NCBI RefSeq assembly: GCF_006636215.1
Contig: NZ_VIFM01000012.1
Span: 1-64,000 of the forward strand
DNA: 64,000 bases
Direction of reading: 5' to 3'
DNA from: Myxococcus llanfairpwllgwyngyllgogerychwyrndrobwllllantysiliogogogochensis
GTDB taxonomy: Bacteria > Myxococcota > Myxococcia > Myxococcales > Myxococcaceae
Made by a program: the position numbers and the translations under genes
The notes under the pieces: model-generated
Database searches by the model: none
The model's input: only the letters and a program-made list of their open reading frames with translations
Told to the model about the DNA's origin: nothing
In this document: piece by piece, positions 43,558-52,656 of the stretch
How the letters are laid out: each line of letters begins with the position of its first letter
Position numbering within the stretch: the first letter of the stretch is position 1

Positions 43558-44223
43558 TCAGCCGAGCCGCATGGACAGCTCGACGTCCTCCGCGAATGGC
43601 GTCGAGAGATAGCCACTCCTCGGGTCTCGAACCCGCGCGAGGTAGTCGGGGCTGTCGTCAGCGTTATCGGCGACGATGAGCGCCCCCGGACGGAGCTGGC
43701 CCTCGAGCATTCGCAGGATGTCCGGGTAGAGCGCCTTCGCCCCGTCGAGCAGGAGCAGGTCGACCCGCGGGGGGATGTCGAGCGCGAGAGTCTTCAGTGC
43801 ATCTCCTTCGCGAATCTCCACCAGGTCCGCGAGGCCGCCCGCTTCGAGGTTGCTTCGTGCACGAGCGACCTTCGACGGCTCGAATTCACTCGTGATGACG
43901 CGGCCCCCACCATTGTCTCGGAGTGCGGCGGCCAGATGCAGCGTGGAGATTCCGAACGACGTCCCGAACTCGACGATGGTCCGCGCGCCCGAACCGCGCG
44001 CCAGCATGTAGAGCAGGAGGCCCGTCTCGCGCGACACGGCCAGCGCGGCGTTCTTGAGCCGTCCGTAGAACTCCAGGTAGTCCGTCTTGCTTCGCATCAT
44101 GCGCTCCCGCTCCTCGCGCGAGAGCGCCGCTATCTCCGGGATGGCGAGAGGCGACATCGCCTCGGCCTCCTCGAACAAGCGGTTGAGCAGGGGGGCAAGA
44201 GGGCTTTCGGTCAGCGTGGTCAT
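43558..44223 (-). CDS. Class I SAM-dependent O-methyltransferase
   Basis: 221 aa. SAM-binding motif I is VEFGTSFGISTLHLA (catechol-O-methyltransferase-like E-F/I-GTSxGxS), followed by ITSEFEPSK and EGDALKTL, and the metal-site Asp in DLLLLDGAK. It transfers methyl from S-adenosylmethionine, most likely to a hydroxyl of a small molecule; substrate unknown. ATG 44223 has GGAG 7 nt upstream (M10 of the longer frame). Divergent from a TetR gene with a shared operator, so it is the probable repressed target. Confidence 0.85.
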   Translation of the reverse strand: MTTLTESPLAPLLNRLFEEAEAMSPLAIPEIAALSREERERMMRSKTDYLEFYGRLKNAALAVSRETGLLLYMLARGSGARTIVEFGTSFGISTLHLAAALRDNGGGRVITSEFEPSKVARARSNLEAGGLADLVEIREGDALKTLALDIPPRVDLLLLDGAKALYPDILRMLEGQLRPGALIVADNADDSPDYLARVRDPRSGYLSTPFAEDVELSMRLG

Positions 44224-44266
44224 CGGTTTCTCCGTTCCGTGCGGCATCAAGTGTGACGCTGGACAA

Positions 44267-44301
44267 AATGCGACGAATCATTCAGGTTCACAATTCGCAT
44301 T
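44267..44301. promoter_or_regulatory. Inverted repeat, probable TetR operator
   Basis: AATGCGA and TCGCATT form a perfect 7-bp inverted repeat with a 21-bp spacer, inside the 91-bp gap between the methyltransferase and the TetR gene. Position suggests a shared operator; function inferred. Confidence 0.45.
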
Positions 44302-44314
44302 GACGGGAGTGCGC

Positions 44315-45019
44315 ATGAGCCCGCGACGAAGTCCTCGAATCTCCACGAGAAAAGAGCCCCAACAGGCGCGCTCGAACGAGCTCGTCGACGCGGTCCTCCG
44401 CGCGGCTATTCAGGTTCTGGCGAAGGAGGGAGCCCCGCGCTTCACGATGGCACGCGTGGCCGAGAAGGCCGGCGTCAGCGTCGGGTCGCTGTACCAGTAC
44501 TTCCCGAACAAAGCGGCGGTCCTCTTCCGACTCCAGGCAGACGAGTGGCGACAGACAACAGCGCTCACTCAGAAGCTGCTCGAGGACACAACGCGTCCGC
44601 CGCTTGCACGGCTCCGCGCTCTCGTTCACACCTTCATCCAATCCGAGTGCGACGAGGCCGCGGTCCGCGTCGCGCTGAGTGACGCCGCGCCTCTCTATCG
44701 GGATGCGCCCGAAGCCCGCGAGGTGCGCGCCTCGAGCAAGGCCACGTTCGAGGGCTTCATGCGCGAGGTCCTGCCCACAACGCCCAGACCCGCGCGCATG
44801 CTCGCGGGAGACCTCGTCATGACGACGCTCAGCGCAGTGGGAAAATCCTTCTCGGAGAGGCCTCGAACACCCTCGGAGATTGCCAGCTACTCCGATGCGT
44901 TGGCTGACATGCTCTGTGCGTACCTGGAGACACTCTCGGGGAAGGACGTCGCTCCCTCGACCGCAGTCGACGCGGCACAGCCCCCTCCTTCACGACGCCC
45001 CTCGGCAAGGCGGCCGTGA
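44315..45019 (+). CDS. TetR-family transcriptional regulator
   Basis: 234 aa. The N-terminal helix-turn-helix reads LRAAIQVLAKEGAPRFTMAR and VSVGSLYQYFPNKAAVLF, canonical TetR. The C-terminal ligand domain is variable. GGGAG precedes ATG 44315. It is divergent from the O-methyltransferase gene, the usual arrangement for a local repressor that responds to the neighbouring enzyme's substrate. Confidence 0.9.
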   Translation: MSPRRSPRISTRKEPQQARSNELVDAVLRAAIQVLAKEGAPRFTMARVAEKAGVSVGSLYQYFPNKAAVLFRLQADEWRQTTALTQKLLEDTTRPPLARLRALVHTFIQSECDEAAVRVALSDAAPLYRDAPEAREVRASSKATFEGFMREVLPTTPRPARMLAGDLVMTTLSAVGKSFSERPRTPSEIASYSDALADMLCAYLETLSGKDVAPSTAVDAAQPPPSRRPSARRP

Positions 45020-45082
45020 GGCCTTTCGGCTGCCTCTCCGAACCCACCGCACACGATTCAGGGGCGGGTCCGGACCCGGACG

Positions 45083-46156
45083 CTACGCCAGCGCGATGAC
45101 CGCGCGTTCACAGCCCACGTAGACCGTCCCGTCGGCGACGAGCGGCGCCGTCGTCACGCGGTAGGGCGCCTTCCACCGCCAGCGCTCTGTTCCCTCCCGA
45201 AGCGTCCAGGCGTGGATGGCGTTGCCAGCCCCCATGTAGACGACGTCCCCTGCGATTGCCGGCGAGACCGTGGCGGCAGGCGGCTTGTCGAGCGTGACTG
45301 ACCAAAGCTCCTTCCCGGTCTTTTCGTTCAGTGCGTGGAGAATCGCGTGATCGCCGGTGAAGCACACGACGCCATCCGCGACGGCGGGCGTCCCCCACAG
45401 CGCGCCGCGAGTCTCGTAGGACCAACGCTCCTTGCCGCTGGCGAGGTCGAGCGCGCGAAGGCGCTTCCCCAGACCGGACAGGGCATAGACCGTGCTGCCG
45501 TTGATGGCGGGCGCTCCGCCATGACCCATCGCACCGGCCTTCGCCGACCATCGCTCCACTCCCGTGGCGCGGTCGAGCGCGACGACGTGGCCCTCGGCGA
45601 AGCCCTGGCTGGTCCCGACGACGACGTACTCGCGCGTCACGCTGACCGCGGACTGCACGCTCTCACCACGGCGCAGCAGTACGCGCCATCGCTCGGCTCC
45701 CGTGCGCGCGTCGATGGCGACCACCCCACCGAGCCGCGTTCCCACGTAGACGTCATCGTCGACAACGATGGGAGAGGAGGTCGCCTCGGCGTCGCACGAG
45801 ACGCTCCAGCGGATGGCGTGCGTGCCCAGGTCAACGGCGTGGCACTGCCCGCCACCGACGACGAAGAGCAATCCATGCGCAACCATCGGATTCGAGATGC
45901 TCTCGGGAACGCCCCCTCCGACCCGCACGTTCCACAGCTCCTTTCCCTTCGAGAGGTCGAGCGCGTAGAGCTTGTCGTTATCGAAGTTCGCGAACAGCAC
46001 GCCATCATGGATTGCAGGCGTGTTGCGAGTGGTCACGGGCGAACTCGGCGCGAACTTCCAGCGGGCCCTCTTGACCACGAGAGGTCCCGCTCCCTCGAAG
46101 TGGCCGGTCCGCGCGGCATTGGCGCCAAAGAAGAGGGAGCGAGATGAGTCTGACAT
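45083..46156 (-). CDS. PQQ-type beta-propeller repeat protein (BamB-like fold), no signal peptide
   Basis: 357 aa made of about eight propeller blades with the tryptophan-docking signature (GKELWNVRVGGGV, HAIRWSVSCDAE, GAERWRVLLRRGE, GVERWSAKAGA, GKERWSYETRGA, GKELWSVTLDKP, GTERWRWKAPYR). Such folds bind proteins or cofactors; no dehydrogenase domain or catalytic residues are seen, so PQQ use is unlikely. Absence of a signal peptide or lipobox suggests a cytoplasmic location. GGAG 8 nt before ATG 46156. Convergent with the TetR gene. Confidence 0.8.
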   Translation of the reverse strand: MSDSSRSLFFGANAARTGHFEGAGPLVVKRARWKFAPSSPVTTRNTPAIHDGVLFANFDNDKLYALDLSKGKELWNVRVGGGVPESISNPMVAHGLLFVVGGGQCHAVDLGTHAIRWSVSCDAEATSSPIVVDDDVYVGTRLGGVVAIDARTGAERWRVLLRRGESVQSAVSVTREYVVVGTSQGFAEGHVVALDRATGVERWSAKAGAMGHGGAPAINGSTVYALSGLGKRLRALDLASGKERWSYETRGALWGTPAVADGVVCFTGDHAILHALNEKTGKELWSVTLDKPPAATVSPAIAGDVVYMGAGNAIHAWTLREGTERWRWKAPYRVTTAPLVADGTVYVGCERAVIALA

Positions 46157-46280
46157 GGGAGGTTCTCCGGCTTGGGTGGGCAGCGGGGCCGCGGCGTCAC
46201 CAAGTCCAGGGCCCGGCGGGAGCTTGAGACGCCGGCCCGCGCCCCCAAGTAGCTCTCACCCGGCCCCTGTCGGCCTTACA

Positions 46281-48416
46281 TCAATTTCCCGTCAACACCA
46301 CCAGGTTCGCGCGCACCGTCTGGCCTTCAGCGCCCTCGAAGGGCACCGGCTCACTGGGTCGATTGAGCACCTCGATGGCGCCGGCCCCGGGCGGGACCCG
46401 CAGGACATAGGTCCCGTCCGTCGAGAGCGTCCCGAAGTGGTCCTCTCCATCGATTCGCGCGAGCACACCGCCCGACTCCAGGGGCAGGCCCCGGGCATCC
46501 CTCACCACGCCTTCCAGCGTGAGCCCGGGCGACAGACGCAGGTGCGCGGTGTCGACACCCGCGGGGATGAGCCGCCGCGTCCTCGGCCACTCGTGATGTT
46601 GGATCTCCAGCAGGAAGGGCTCGTCGGGAACGCCTGAGAGATAGAGACTTCCATCCGGATAGGTGGCTCCGTAGCACACATCCGGCCCGTCACGTCCGGG
46701 CAGCTCGGGCCATCTGCACCGCACCGTGGCCTCCCAGAGCCCCTGCCCGTTCGGTGCCTCCACGCGCCCCGTGAGCAGCCGCCCCATCCCCAGCTTGATG
46801 TCCCCGAGACGGACTGTCGCCCCGGCGCGAGGCGCGAGCTTCCGGAGCTCGGGAGCGAACCCCTCCGCGGAGATGCTCACGTACAGGGGCTTGTTCCCTT
46901 CGACAGGGAAGGACAAGGAGAAGCGCCCCCGCGCGTTCTCGAATGACTGGTGCGCCACCTGGAAGGACGGGATGGGGCGGCCCCGAGCATCCACCACCCG
47001 GCCACTCACCCGGACCGCGTCGCGGACGCTCGCCTCGCGCTTCGATACGAGCCGGACCGGCTCGGGCTGCTCATCCAGGACCTTCACCCGCTGCGATTCG
47101 TCATGGCCCTGCGCGTCCGCGAACACACTCGCCTCGCCCGGCGGAACGTGCTCGAACGCGAAGCCCCCGTTGCGCGCCGTCGCCCGGCGAATCAGCAGCT
47201 TCGTCCCTCCTGTCAGCTCCAGGTTGAGTTCCGCGTGCCCGCCCTGGATGGCCACGCCGCGCTCGTCGACGAGCCGGCCACGAAAGCGGCGAGCGCCTTG
47301 GAGGTCCAACGTGAGCGTCCGCGCTTCGCCCTCGAAGCGAAACTCACGGGAGACCCTCCGATACTCCTCCAGCACGTCGAAGCTCAAGGACACGAGGTAC
47401 CTGCCGGGAACCATCCCATCGAAGCTCGCGCTCCCGGCTTCATCCGGACGCCGAGCCCTGGAGGAGGTTCGGACATCGCGGTGCCCGAGCGGCCCGTCCA
47501 CGTGCACCCATATTGGGTGAATCAATCCCTTGGGGAGCACGACGGCGACAGTCAATCGCCCACCCGCGGGCACCACCCAGCGCACCTTCTGTGAGCGAAT
47601 CACCACCTCGCCCAGCGCGGAGAGCCGGTCCTTGGGCTCGACCAGGAAGGAATAGCGGCCCCGCGCCAGCTCCGGCAGCTCGAAGGAGCCGTCGGCCCGC
47701 GTCTGGGCCGAGAGCGGCGGCGGCCAGAAACACGTCGAGGGGAAGCCCACTCGGCCGTAGTGCTTGAGGTGAATCCAGGCGCCGACCACGGGCTTCCCAT
47801 CGCTGTCGACGACCTCGCCCCGCAGCGGCTCCGAGCGCTCGAGGACCACGTCCAGCGGGGCCACCACCGAGGCGGGGGCGATGTACCGCGACACGTGCTC
47901 GGGAGCATTCACCAGGACCGCGATGGGCGAGAACCCGGGCACAGGCACCTCGAACCCGCCGTCCTCGCCGGTGAGCACCTCCTGGTACTTCAGCAGCCCG
48001 AGCCGCTGCTGGATTCCTGCTCGGACCCGAACGCCCTTCAGGGGAGTGCCGGCCGCCCCGCGCACACGGCCCTTCACGACCCGGGGCGGTGCCAGCTCGA
48101 TTCCCACGAAGCGCTCGTTGCCCATCACCATCGTCACTGTCTGGGTCCCCAGTTCGGAGCCACGCGTCGCTGTCAGGACCCATGGCGCGCCGGCCACGCC
48201 TCGGAACACGAAGTGGCCTCGCGCGTCGGTGCGGGTGCTCAGGACGTGCTCACGGAAGGTGGCTCGCACCTCCACGTCGGGCACCGGTCCCGAGGAGGAG
48301 ACGACGAGCCCCTCGATGAAATGGGGGCCCCTGGCCGAGGGCTCCTCGGCCACCGCGGACGTCAAGAGCAGGACCGACAGGACCCACAACGCGTGATGGA
48401 AGATACGAAGGCGCAT
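46281..48416 (-). CDS. Exported protein with multiple carboxypeptidase-regulatory-like domains
   Basis: 711 aa. Signal peptide (MRLRIFHHALWVLSVLLLTS, cleaved near AVAEE). The rest is a chain of ~7 transthyretin-like (CarboxypepD_reg/Kre) domains recognised by repeats of G(x)V(x)xxxGxPVxGxxV(...)T(D/R)xxGxFxF, e.g. GPVPDVEVRATF with DARGHFVF, GTPLKGVRVRAG with GEDGGFEV, DGKPVVGAWI, and RGLPLESGGVLA with TDGTYVL. Non-catalytic, probably outer-surface or periplasmic adhesion or scaffold. GGAGG is just upstream of ATG 48416. No TonB plug or barrel is attached. Confidence 0.82.
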   Translation of the reverse strand: MRLRIFHHALWVLSVLLLTSAVAEEPSARGPHFIEGLVVSSSGPVPDVEVRATFREHVLSTRTDARGHFVFRGVAGAPWVLTATRGSELGTQTVTMVMGNERFVGIELAPPRVVKGRVRGAAGTPLKGVRVRAGIQQRLGLLKYQEVLTGEDGGFEVPVPGFSPIAVLVNAPEHVSRYIAPASVVAPLDVVLERSEPLRGEVVDSDGKPVVGAWIHLKHYGRVGFPSTCFWPPPLSAQTRADGSFELPELARGRYSFLVEPKDRLSALGEVVIRSQKVRWVVPAGGRLTVAVVLPKGLIHPIWVHVDGPLGHRDVRTSSRARRPDEAGSASFDGMVPGRYLVSLSFDVLEEYRRVSREFRFEGEARTLTLDLQGARRFRGRLVDERGVAIQGGHAELNLELTGGTKLLIRRATARNGGFAFEHVPPGEASVFADAQGHDESQRVKVLDEQPEPVRLVSKREASVRDAVRVSGRVVDARGRPIPSFQVAHQSFENARGRFSLSFPVEGNKPLYVSISAEGFAPELRKLAPRAGATVRLGDIKLGMGRLLTGRVEAPNGQGLWEATVRCRWPELPGRDGPDVCYGATYPDGSLYLSGVPDEPFLLEIQHHEWPRTRRLIPAGVDTAHLRLSPGLTLEGVVRDARGLPLESGGVLARIDGEDHFGTLSTDGTYVLRVPPGAGAIEVLNRPSEPVPFEGAEGQTVRANLVVLTGN

Positions 48417-48481
48417 GCCACCTCCGTGGCCACTCTACCCTCGCCTGCCCATTGAGGTGCTCGCGCGGTTCGTCGGGGCCA

Positions 48482-49126
48482 TCAGTCGGTAGGGCCGCGC
48501 TCGCCCCGGACAGCGTCGGCCAGTTCACGCACGGGCGTCAGCAATCCATACAGCTCGATGGTGGTGCGCGGGACGGCGATCACCTCCACCGTCAGGACGC
48601 CGCTCTCGATGGAGAAGGTCTCGAAGACGTGGGCCAGGTTCAGCAAGGGCCGCCGCATTTCCGCGTTGAGGAGGAAGGCGCGGGCCTTGGGAGTGACGTT
48701 CCTCAGGTCCAACGCGTTATCGAGGCTGGCATCTCCAACATCCTCGTCTTTCACGCCGAACAGTCTGAGGAACGTGTCGCCCAGCGTCTCGGGCCGGATG
48801 GTCACCTCGCGCGGAAAGCCGTCACCCAGCCCGTGCCGGATGATGGTGACGATGTGGAAACTCCTGCCAAAGCCCCGGTGCTCGGTCTCCACGGTGATCG
48901 CCCGCCCGGCGTGGCGGCCCTTCATCTCCAGCGTCCCCGCGGAGTACATAAACCCGGACGTCGCAGTGAAGGACCAGCCGCGAGTGTTGGCGAAGTCCTG
49001 CCAGGTCTGGAGTTGCTGCGTCCAGTGCCGCCAACGGACGTAGCCAATGACACTCGCTACCCCGAGGCCGACTCCGAAGACGCTGGCGAAGATGCCAATT
49101 TGTGTCCAGGTCATTCCCGTAAGCAT
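48482..49126 (-). CDS. Membrane-anchored hypothetical protein
   Basis: 214 aa. One N-terminal transmembrane helix (TQIGIFASVFGVGLGVASVI), then a cytoplasmic domain beginning RWRHWTQQLQTWQDFANTRG. WSFTATSGFMYSAGTLEMKG and AITVETEHRGFGRSFHIVTI resemble DUF3137-like proteins (a fold with a W..A...G W.....G pattern), but I am not certain. ATG 49126 or 49114 both fit; the track open to 49294 is not coding upstream. Co-directional with the gene before it, separated by 65 bp. Confidence 0.6.
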   Translation of the reverse strand: MLTGMTWTQIGIFASVFGVGLGVASVIGYVRWRHWTQQLQTWQDFANTRGWSFTATSGFMYSAGTLEMKGRHAGRAITVETEHRGFGRSFHIVTIIRHGLGDGFPREVTIRPETLGDTFLRLFGVKDEDVGDASLDNALDLRNVTPKARAFLLNAEMRRPLLNLAHVFETFSIESGVLTVEVIAVPRTTIELYGLLTPVRELADAVRGERGPTD

Positions 49127-49299
49127 CCCCGTTCGGCCCGTATCTGCCAACCCCTCCGCGCGCGGGCCCCCGGACGGGACGCCGCGGGGATGCACCTCTC
49201 TGGCAAGGACGACCCCGTGCCTTCCAGCTGGGATGGAAGGCTCCGCGGGCAGGACCGAGCGGGCCCCACCCCTCGCATGCGTCGCGGCCCCCACCAGCC

Positions 49300-50385
49300 T
49301 CAGGGGCAGAGCAGTTCGACGGACTTGATGCGCATCACGCCATCGACGTTCGGGTCGTTGGTCTGGTCGCCGATGGCGATGTTCCCGTCCGCCATGAAGT
49401 TGTTCCGCGTGAGCTTCGCGACGCCGTCGATGCTCACCGTGGCCACCTTCGCCGCATCCACCGCCAGTTCGTAGACATGATACCCGCCGCTGATCACCGG
49501 GAACGCCGCGGACTGAGTGTCATCCGCCCAGCCAATCGCCGCACTGTCGAGGTAGATCATCTGCGAACGGTCCACGGAGTTGCCGAACGGCGACGTGAAG
49601 CTCCCCAGGATGGCGGCGCCGCTGTCGAGCTGGTTGTGGCGGCTCGCCGACTCGACTTGCGCCGTCACCACGAGCTTGAAGGGTTTCGTTGCGTCAACCA
49701 CGTTCGCCCGCGTGAGGAGCAACTGCCCGCTCGTCCGCGCTCCGCTGTTCGTCGACGTCTCCAGGCGAACGTAGTCCTCGCCGTACGTGAGCGTGTTCGG
49801 CGCCTGGGTGATCGCCCTCCAACCTTGCGCCGTGATGTCTTCACCGCCGACCAGCAGGGGAATGCTCCCCCGCGCCGACCACTGCGTCGTCGACGTCGTG
49901 GGCAGACACGCCTCGCAAGCGTTCGCCGGGTTCGGTGTGCCTTCGTCGTAGAGGCTGCCGTCAATGAAGCACTTCGGGCCGCACGCGCCCGCCGAGCAGA
50001 CCTGTCCCGCGCCGCACTGCGTCCCGTCCGCCCGTGGCGTCCACGCGGTCGCGGAGGTCTCAGGTACGCACTGTTCGCACGGGTTCGCCGCGTTCACCGT
50101 CCCTGACGCAACCTGCTGGCCGTCAATCTGACAGCGCAGGACGCAGACGCCCTCCTCACAGCCCTGGCCAGCCGCGCAGGCATTGCCGCAGCCACCGCAG
50201 TGCGCCGGGTCGGCCCCGGTGTTCACACAGGAGCCGCCACACAGCACGATTCCGCCGCCGTCGCACTGCTCCGGCACGGACGCGTCGGGTGGATCGACGG
50301 GAGGCGGAGTGGAGTCCTTCCCGCAAGCAACGATGACGCCGAGCACGACGATGCAGGAGAGAACGCTGGAACGAATCGAGACCAT
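49300..50385 (-). CDS. Lipoprotein with Cys-rich motif and concanavalin-like C-terminus
   Basis: 361 aa. Lipobox VIVAC in the signal peptide (MVSIRSSVLSCIVVLGVIVA). Residues ~40-75 have the myxobacterial Cys repeat CGGSCVNTGADPAHCGGCGN; two EGF-like segments follow (CEQCVPETSATAW, CEACLPTTSTTQW). The C-terminal ~190 aa (FKLVVTAQVESASRHNQLDS, VYELAVDAAKVATVSIDGVA) look like a concanavalin-type lectin/glucanase sandwich without an obvious catalytic site. ATG 50385 was chosen for the signal; the frame is open to 50457. Surface-exposed role inferred. Confidence 0.72.
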   Translation of the reverse strand: MVSIRSSVLSCIVVLGVIVACGKDSTPPPVDPPDASVPEQCDGGGIVLCGGSCVNTGADPAHCGGCGNACAAGQGCEEGVCVLRCQIDGQQVASGTVNAANPCEQCVPETSATAWTPRADGTQCGAGQVCSAGACGPKCFIDGSLYDEGTPNPANACEACLPTTSTTQWSARGSIPLLVGGEDITAQGWRAITQAPNTLTYGEDYVRLETSTNSGARTSGQLLLTRANVVDATKPFKLVVTAQVESASRHNQLDSGAAILGSFTSPFGNSVDRSQMIYLDSAAIGWADDTQSAAFPVISGGYHVYELAVDAAKVATVSIDGVAKLTRNNFMADGNIAIGDQTNDPNVDGVMRIKSVELLCP

Positions 50386-50940
50386 GAAGCCCGCCACCTT
50401 GCGCAACGACACGCCCACGCGGCGTGTGCTCGTGAAGTGGTGAAGCTTGGAGCGCACGCGCGCGGGTGAATCAAGGCCTTTTCCAGAAGCGGTCGCTGGG
50501 ACGACAGGCGCGCGGGTCGAAGCGACAGGAGGAGTGAAGGCTTCGATGAGTTGAGGTCGGTTGCTGAACAGAAACGCGCGCCGGGACGCAGATCCGGGCC
50601 TGCCACGCCAACCACTCCTCCTGCCGCGCCAGCTCCACGTTCACCCTCCGCTTCCGCGCCGTGGCCAGCAGCAGCGCCTCCGCGCCCGCCGTCGCACGCG
50701 TCCATGGGGACGATGACAAACTGGCGCCGACCCCCTCACCCTGCCCCCGCGCAACGACACATTTCAATCCGCCAGTTCACTGGCCGCGCCAAGTCATTGC
50801 ACATATGCGCCAGCGTGGCCCGGCCTGCCTGTCCTGACTTGACCGCAAGTGTGTATCAGGAAATACAGGCTCCGCTCGCGGCCGGAATCACTTTCACTGA
50901 CTGCGAGTGACTGACAACGCCGTTCATTGAGGGGGGCCCC
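50386..50940. other. Divergent intergenic stretch
   Basis: 555 bp between two lipoprotein genes transcribed away from each other. A minus-strand frame about 50610-50700 (ATARKRRVNVELARQEEWLA) has some coding look, but no start or continuation; I treat it as a possible relic. Nothing else found except a weak promoter candidate at 50839. Confidence 0.3.
50839..50868 (+). promoter_or_regulatory. Weak sigma-70-like promoter candidate
   Basis: TTGACC, an 18-bp spacer and ATACAG lie about 75 bp ahead of the ATG at 50941. The -35 box is good, the -10 box poor. Low confidence. Confidence 0.25.
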
Positions 50941-52614
50941 ATGACGCTTCGACTGCAATCCGCTTTTCTCGCGCTGACACTGACGCTCGCTGCGTGCGGC
51001 AGTGCTGAGACAGAAGAGTTCACCGATTCACCCGCGCTCGGCGAGCAGCAAAGCCCGGTCTCGTTCCCCACCCGCCTCAACACGTGTGGAAACGAGGCGA
51101 CGAAGCCGCAGATCTTCAGCAATACCTTCGCAAGCCCCAACGCACTTCTACCGGGCGGCAGTGCCCCCTCCGGCTTCAATCCCGCGAATGGCCGCTTCAG
51201 CCGCGGCGGAATCCAGTACGTCTCCGGCAACGGCGTCCGCATGGAGTTGGTCACCGACAAGTGCACGTACATCAAGGAGGTGAAGGTTGGCTCGACCGTC
51301 CTGACGACCAGCTATACCAACGGGTTCTGGTATTCAGCGCAAGCGTCCACGTCGCAGCCGAAGGATCCCACCCGGTACGGATACAACCTCTGGGTCTTCT
51401 TTCCGTACCAGGGTGACGGCTCGACTGACATGGTCACGATCACCGTCGGCCGAGACATGGGTCGGCTGACCGAGACGTACAGCTTCCCCTTGGTCCGTGT
51501 GGACTCGGTCAACCCTGTCGGCGCGACTGCCCCGATCAACTTTACTCGGGCCGAGCTGTTCAACATGTTTGGGAAGGCGCTCTACGAGAAGTTCAACGGT
51601 GCCACGAACTCCACCCGCGAAAACCCGGACGATCCGAACAGTCGCCGCATCTACGGTTACGACCCTTCCAAGCTGCAAGTGGCGGTGACGTCCTCCGGCG
51701 TCACGTTTGGGTTTGATTTCAAGGCAGAGGTCAACGGCTGGTGCGACCCGACCGTGCATGCGCAGGGCAAGTTCACGCTGAACGCCGACAACCAGGGTAT
51801 CTCCGTCCACTGGGAGACGCCGGCGTCCGGCAGTCTCGATTGGCCGTTCTTGTGCGAGATCGTTCAGGTCATTCCGATCCTCGGCATCATTCCCGCCATC
51901 GTCTACGACGTCGTGGAAGCCGATAACGGCAAGAGCGTCGCCGACTCGGTCGAGAAGGCCGTCACCGATTCGCTCCCCACGTCGTCGACGGTCAACTTCT
52001 TCCTCGATGGTTCGACCGTGCAGAACGGACAGTTGTTGGTGAACCTCAAGGTGCCGGCACCGTCTATCGGAGTCCGCACCCCTTACGACGCGTTCGACAT
52101 GACCCGCACCGCGACGCAGTTCCCCGCCGGGGATGCGGTGCTCTTCCTCGCCAGCGGACTGGGGATGAACGACACCGTCGCGAATGTCACGCCCACGACC
52201 ACGCTGTCTTCCGGGCCCAACGGCGTCCCGCGAGTCGGCGTTCCCACCTGGCCCTTCCCGCTCACGGTGGCGCGCACGGGCAACCTGGTCTGGAACACGC
52301 GGCCCGTCGGCCGGTTGTTGGCGCGAAACACGAGCACCCTCAAGACCACCACGTACAACTACGAGCCCGGTTGTTCGATCACCATCCCTGGCGGAGGCAC
52401 CGGGCCCGGCGGAAGCGGCCTCAGCACCCCGTACCTCAAGCTCGGGGTGAACGACACGGCCGCCGACGCGCAGCGGCTGAGAGGGGGGTTCTCGCTTGGG
52501 TACAGCGTGCGCGCCTTCTTCCTGAGCGAGGTCGGACTCGGCGCCAGCCTTGTCCCGTCGTGCGCGAGCGTGATCACGACGCCCGTCTTCGAGAACGGCG
52601 TGCTCGCACCGTAA
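50941..52614 (+). CDS. Large lipoprotein, unknown function
   Basis: 557 aa. Lipobox LAAC in MTLRLQSAFLALTLTLAAC. No recognised domain. The mature part looks beta-rich with a hydrophobic segment in its middle (about residues 304-322, CEIVQVIPILGIIPAIVYDV). A Gly-rich bend (GGGTGPGGSG) near 485 precedes a C-terminal region with one Cys pair. GAGGGGG lies upstream of ATG 50941. Its codon use, with fewer G/C third positions (e.g. 51200-51700), differs from the neighbours, suggesting later acquisition. Function unknown. Confidence 0.7.
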   Translation: MTLRLQSAFLALTLTLAACGSAETEEFTDSPALGEQQSPVSFPTRLNTCGNEATKPQIFSNTFASPNALLPGGSAPSGFNPANGRFSRGGIQYVSGNGVRMELVTDKCTYIKEVKVGSTVLTTSYTNGFWYSAQASTSQPKDPTRYGYNLWVFFPYQGDGSTDMVTITVGRDMGRLTETYSFPLVRVDSVNPVGATAPINFTRAELFNMFGKALYEKFNGATNSTRENPDDPNSRRIYGYDPSKLQVAVTSSGVTFGFDFKAEVNGWCDPTVHAQGKFTLNADNQGISVHWETPASGSLDWPFLCEIVQVIPILGIIPAIVYDVVEADNGKSVADSVEKAVTDSLPTSSTVNFFLDGSTVQNGQLLVNLKVPAPSIGVRTPYDAFDMTRTATQFPAGDAVLFLASGLGMNDTVANVTPTTTLSSGPNGVPRVGVPTWPFPLTVARTGNLVWNTRPVGRLLARNTSTLKTTTYNYEPGCSITIPGGGTGPGGSGLSTPYLKLGVNDTAADAQRLRGGFSLGYSVRAFFLSEVGLGASLVPSCASVITTPVFENGVLAP

Positions 52615-52656
52615 CCTCGGCGAAGCCCCTCGAATCGGCGGTCCCTTCCGAGTCGG

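Noticed and set aside
45066-45077. Perfect 12-bp palindrome GGGTCCGGACCC between TetR and propeller genes
   Set aside because: No loop, so a poor hairpin; GC-rich palindromes of this length are expected by chance in such DNA.
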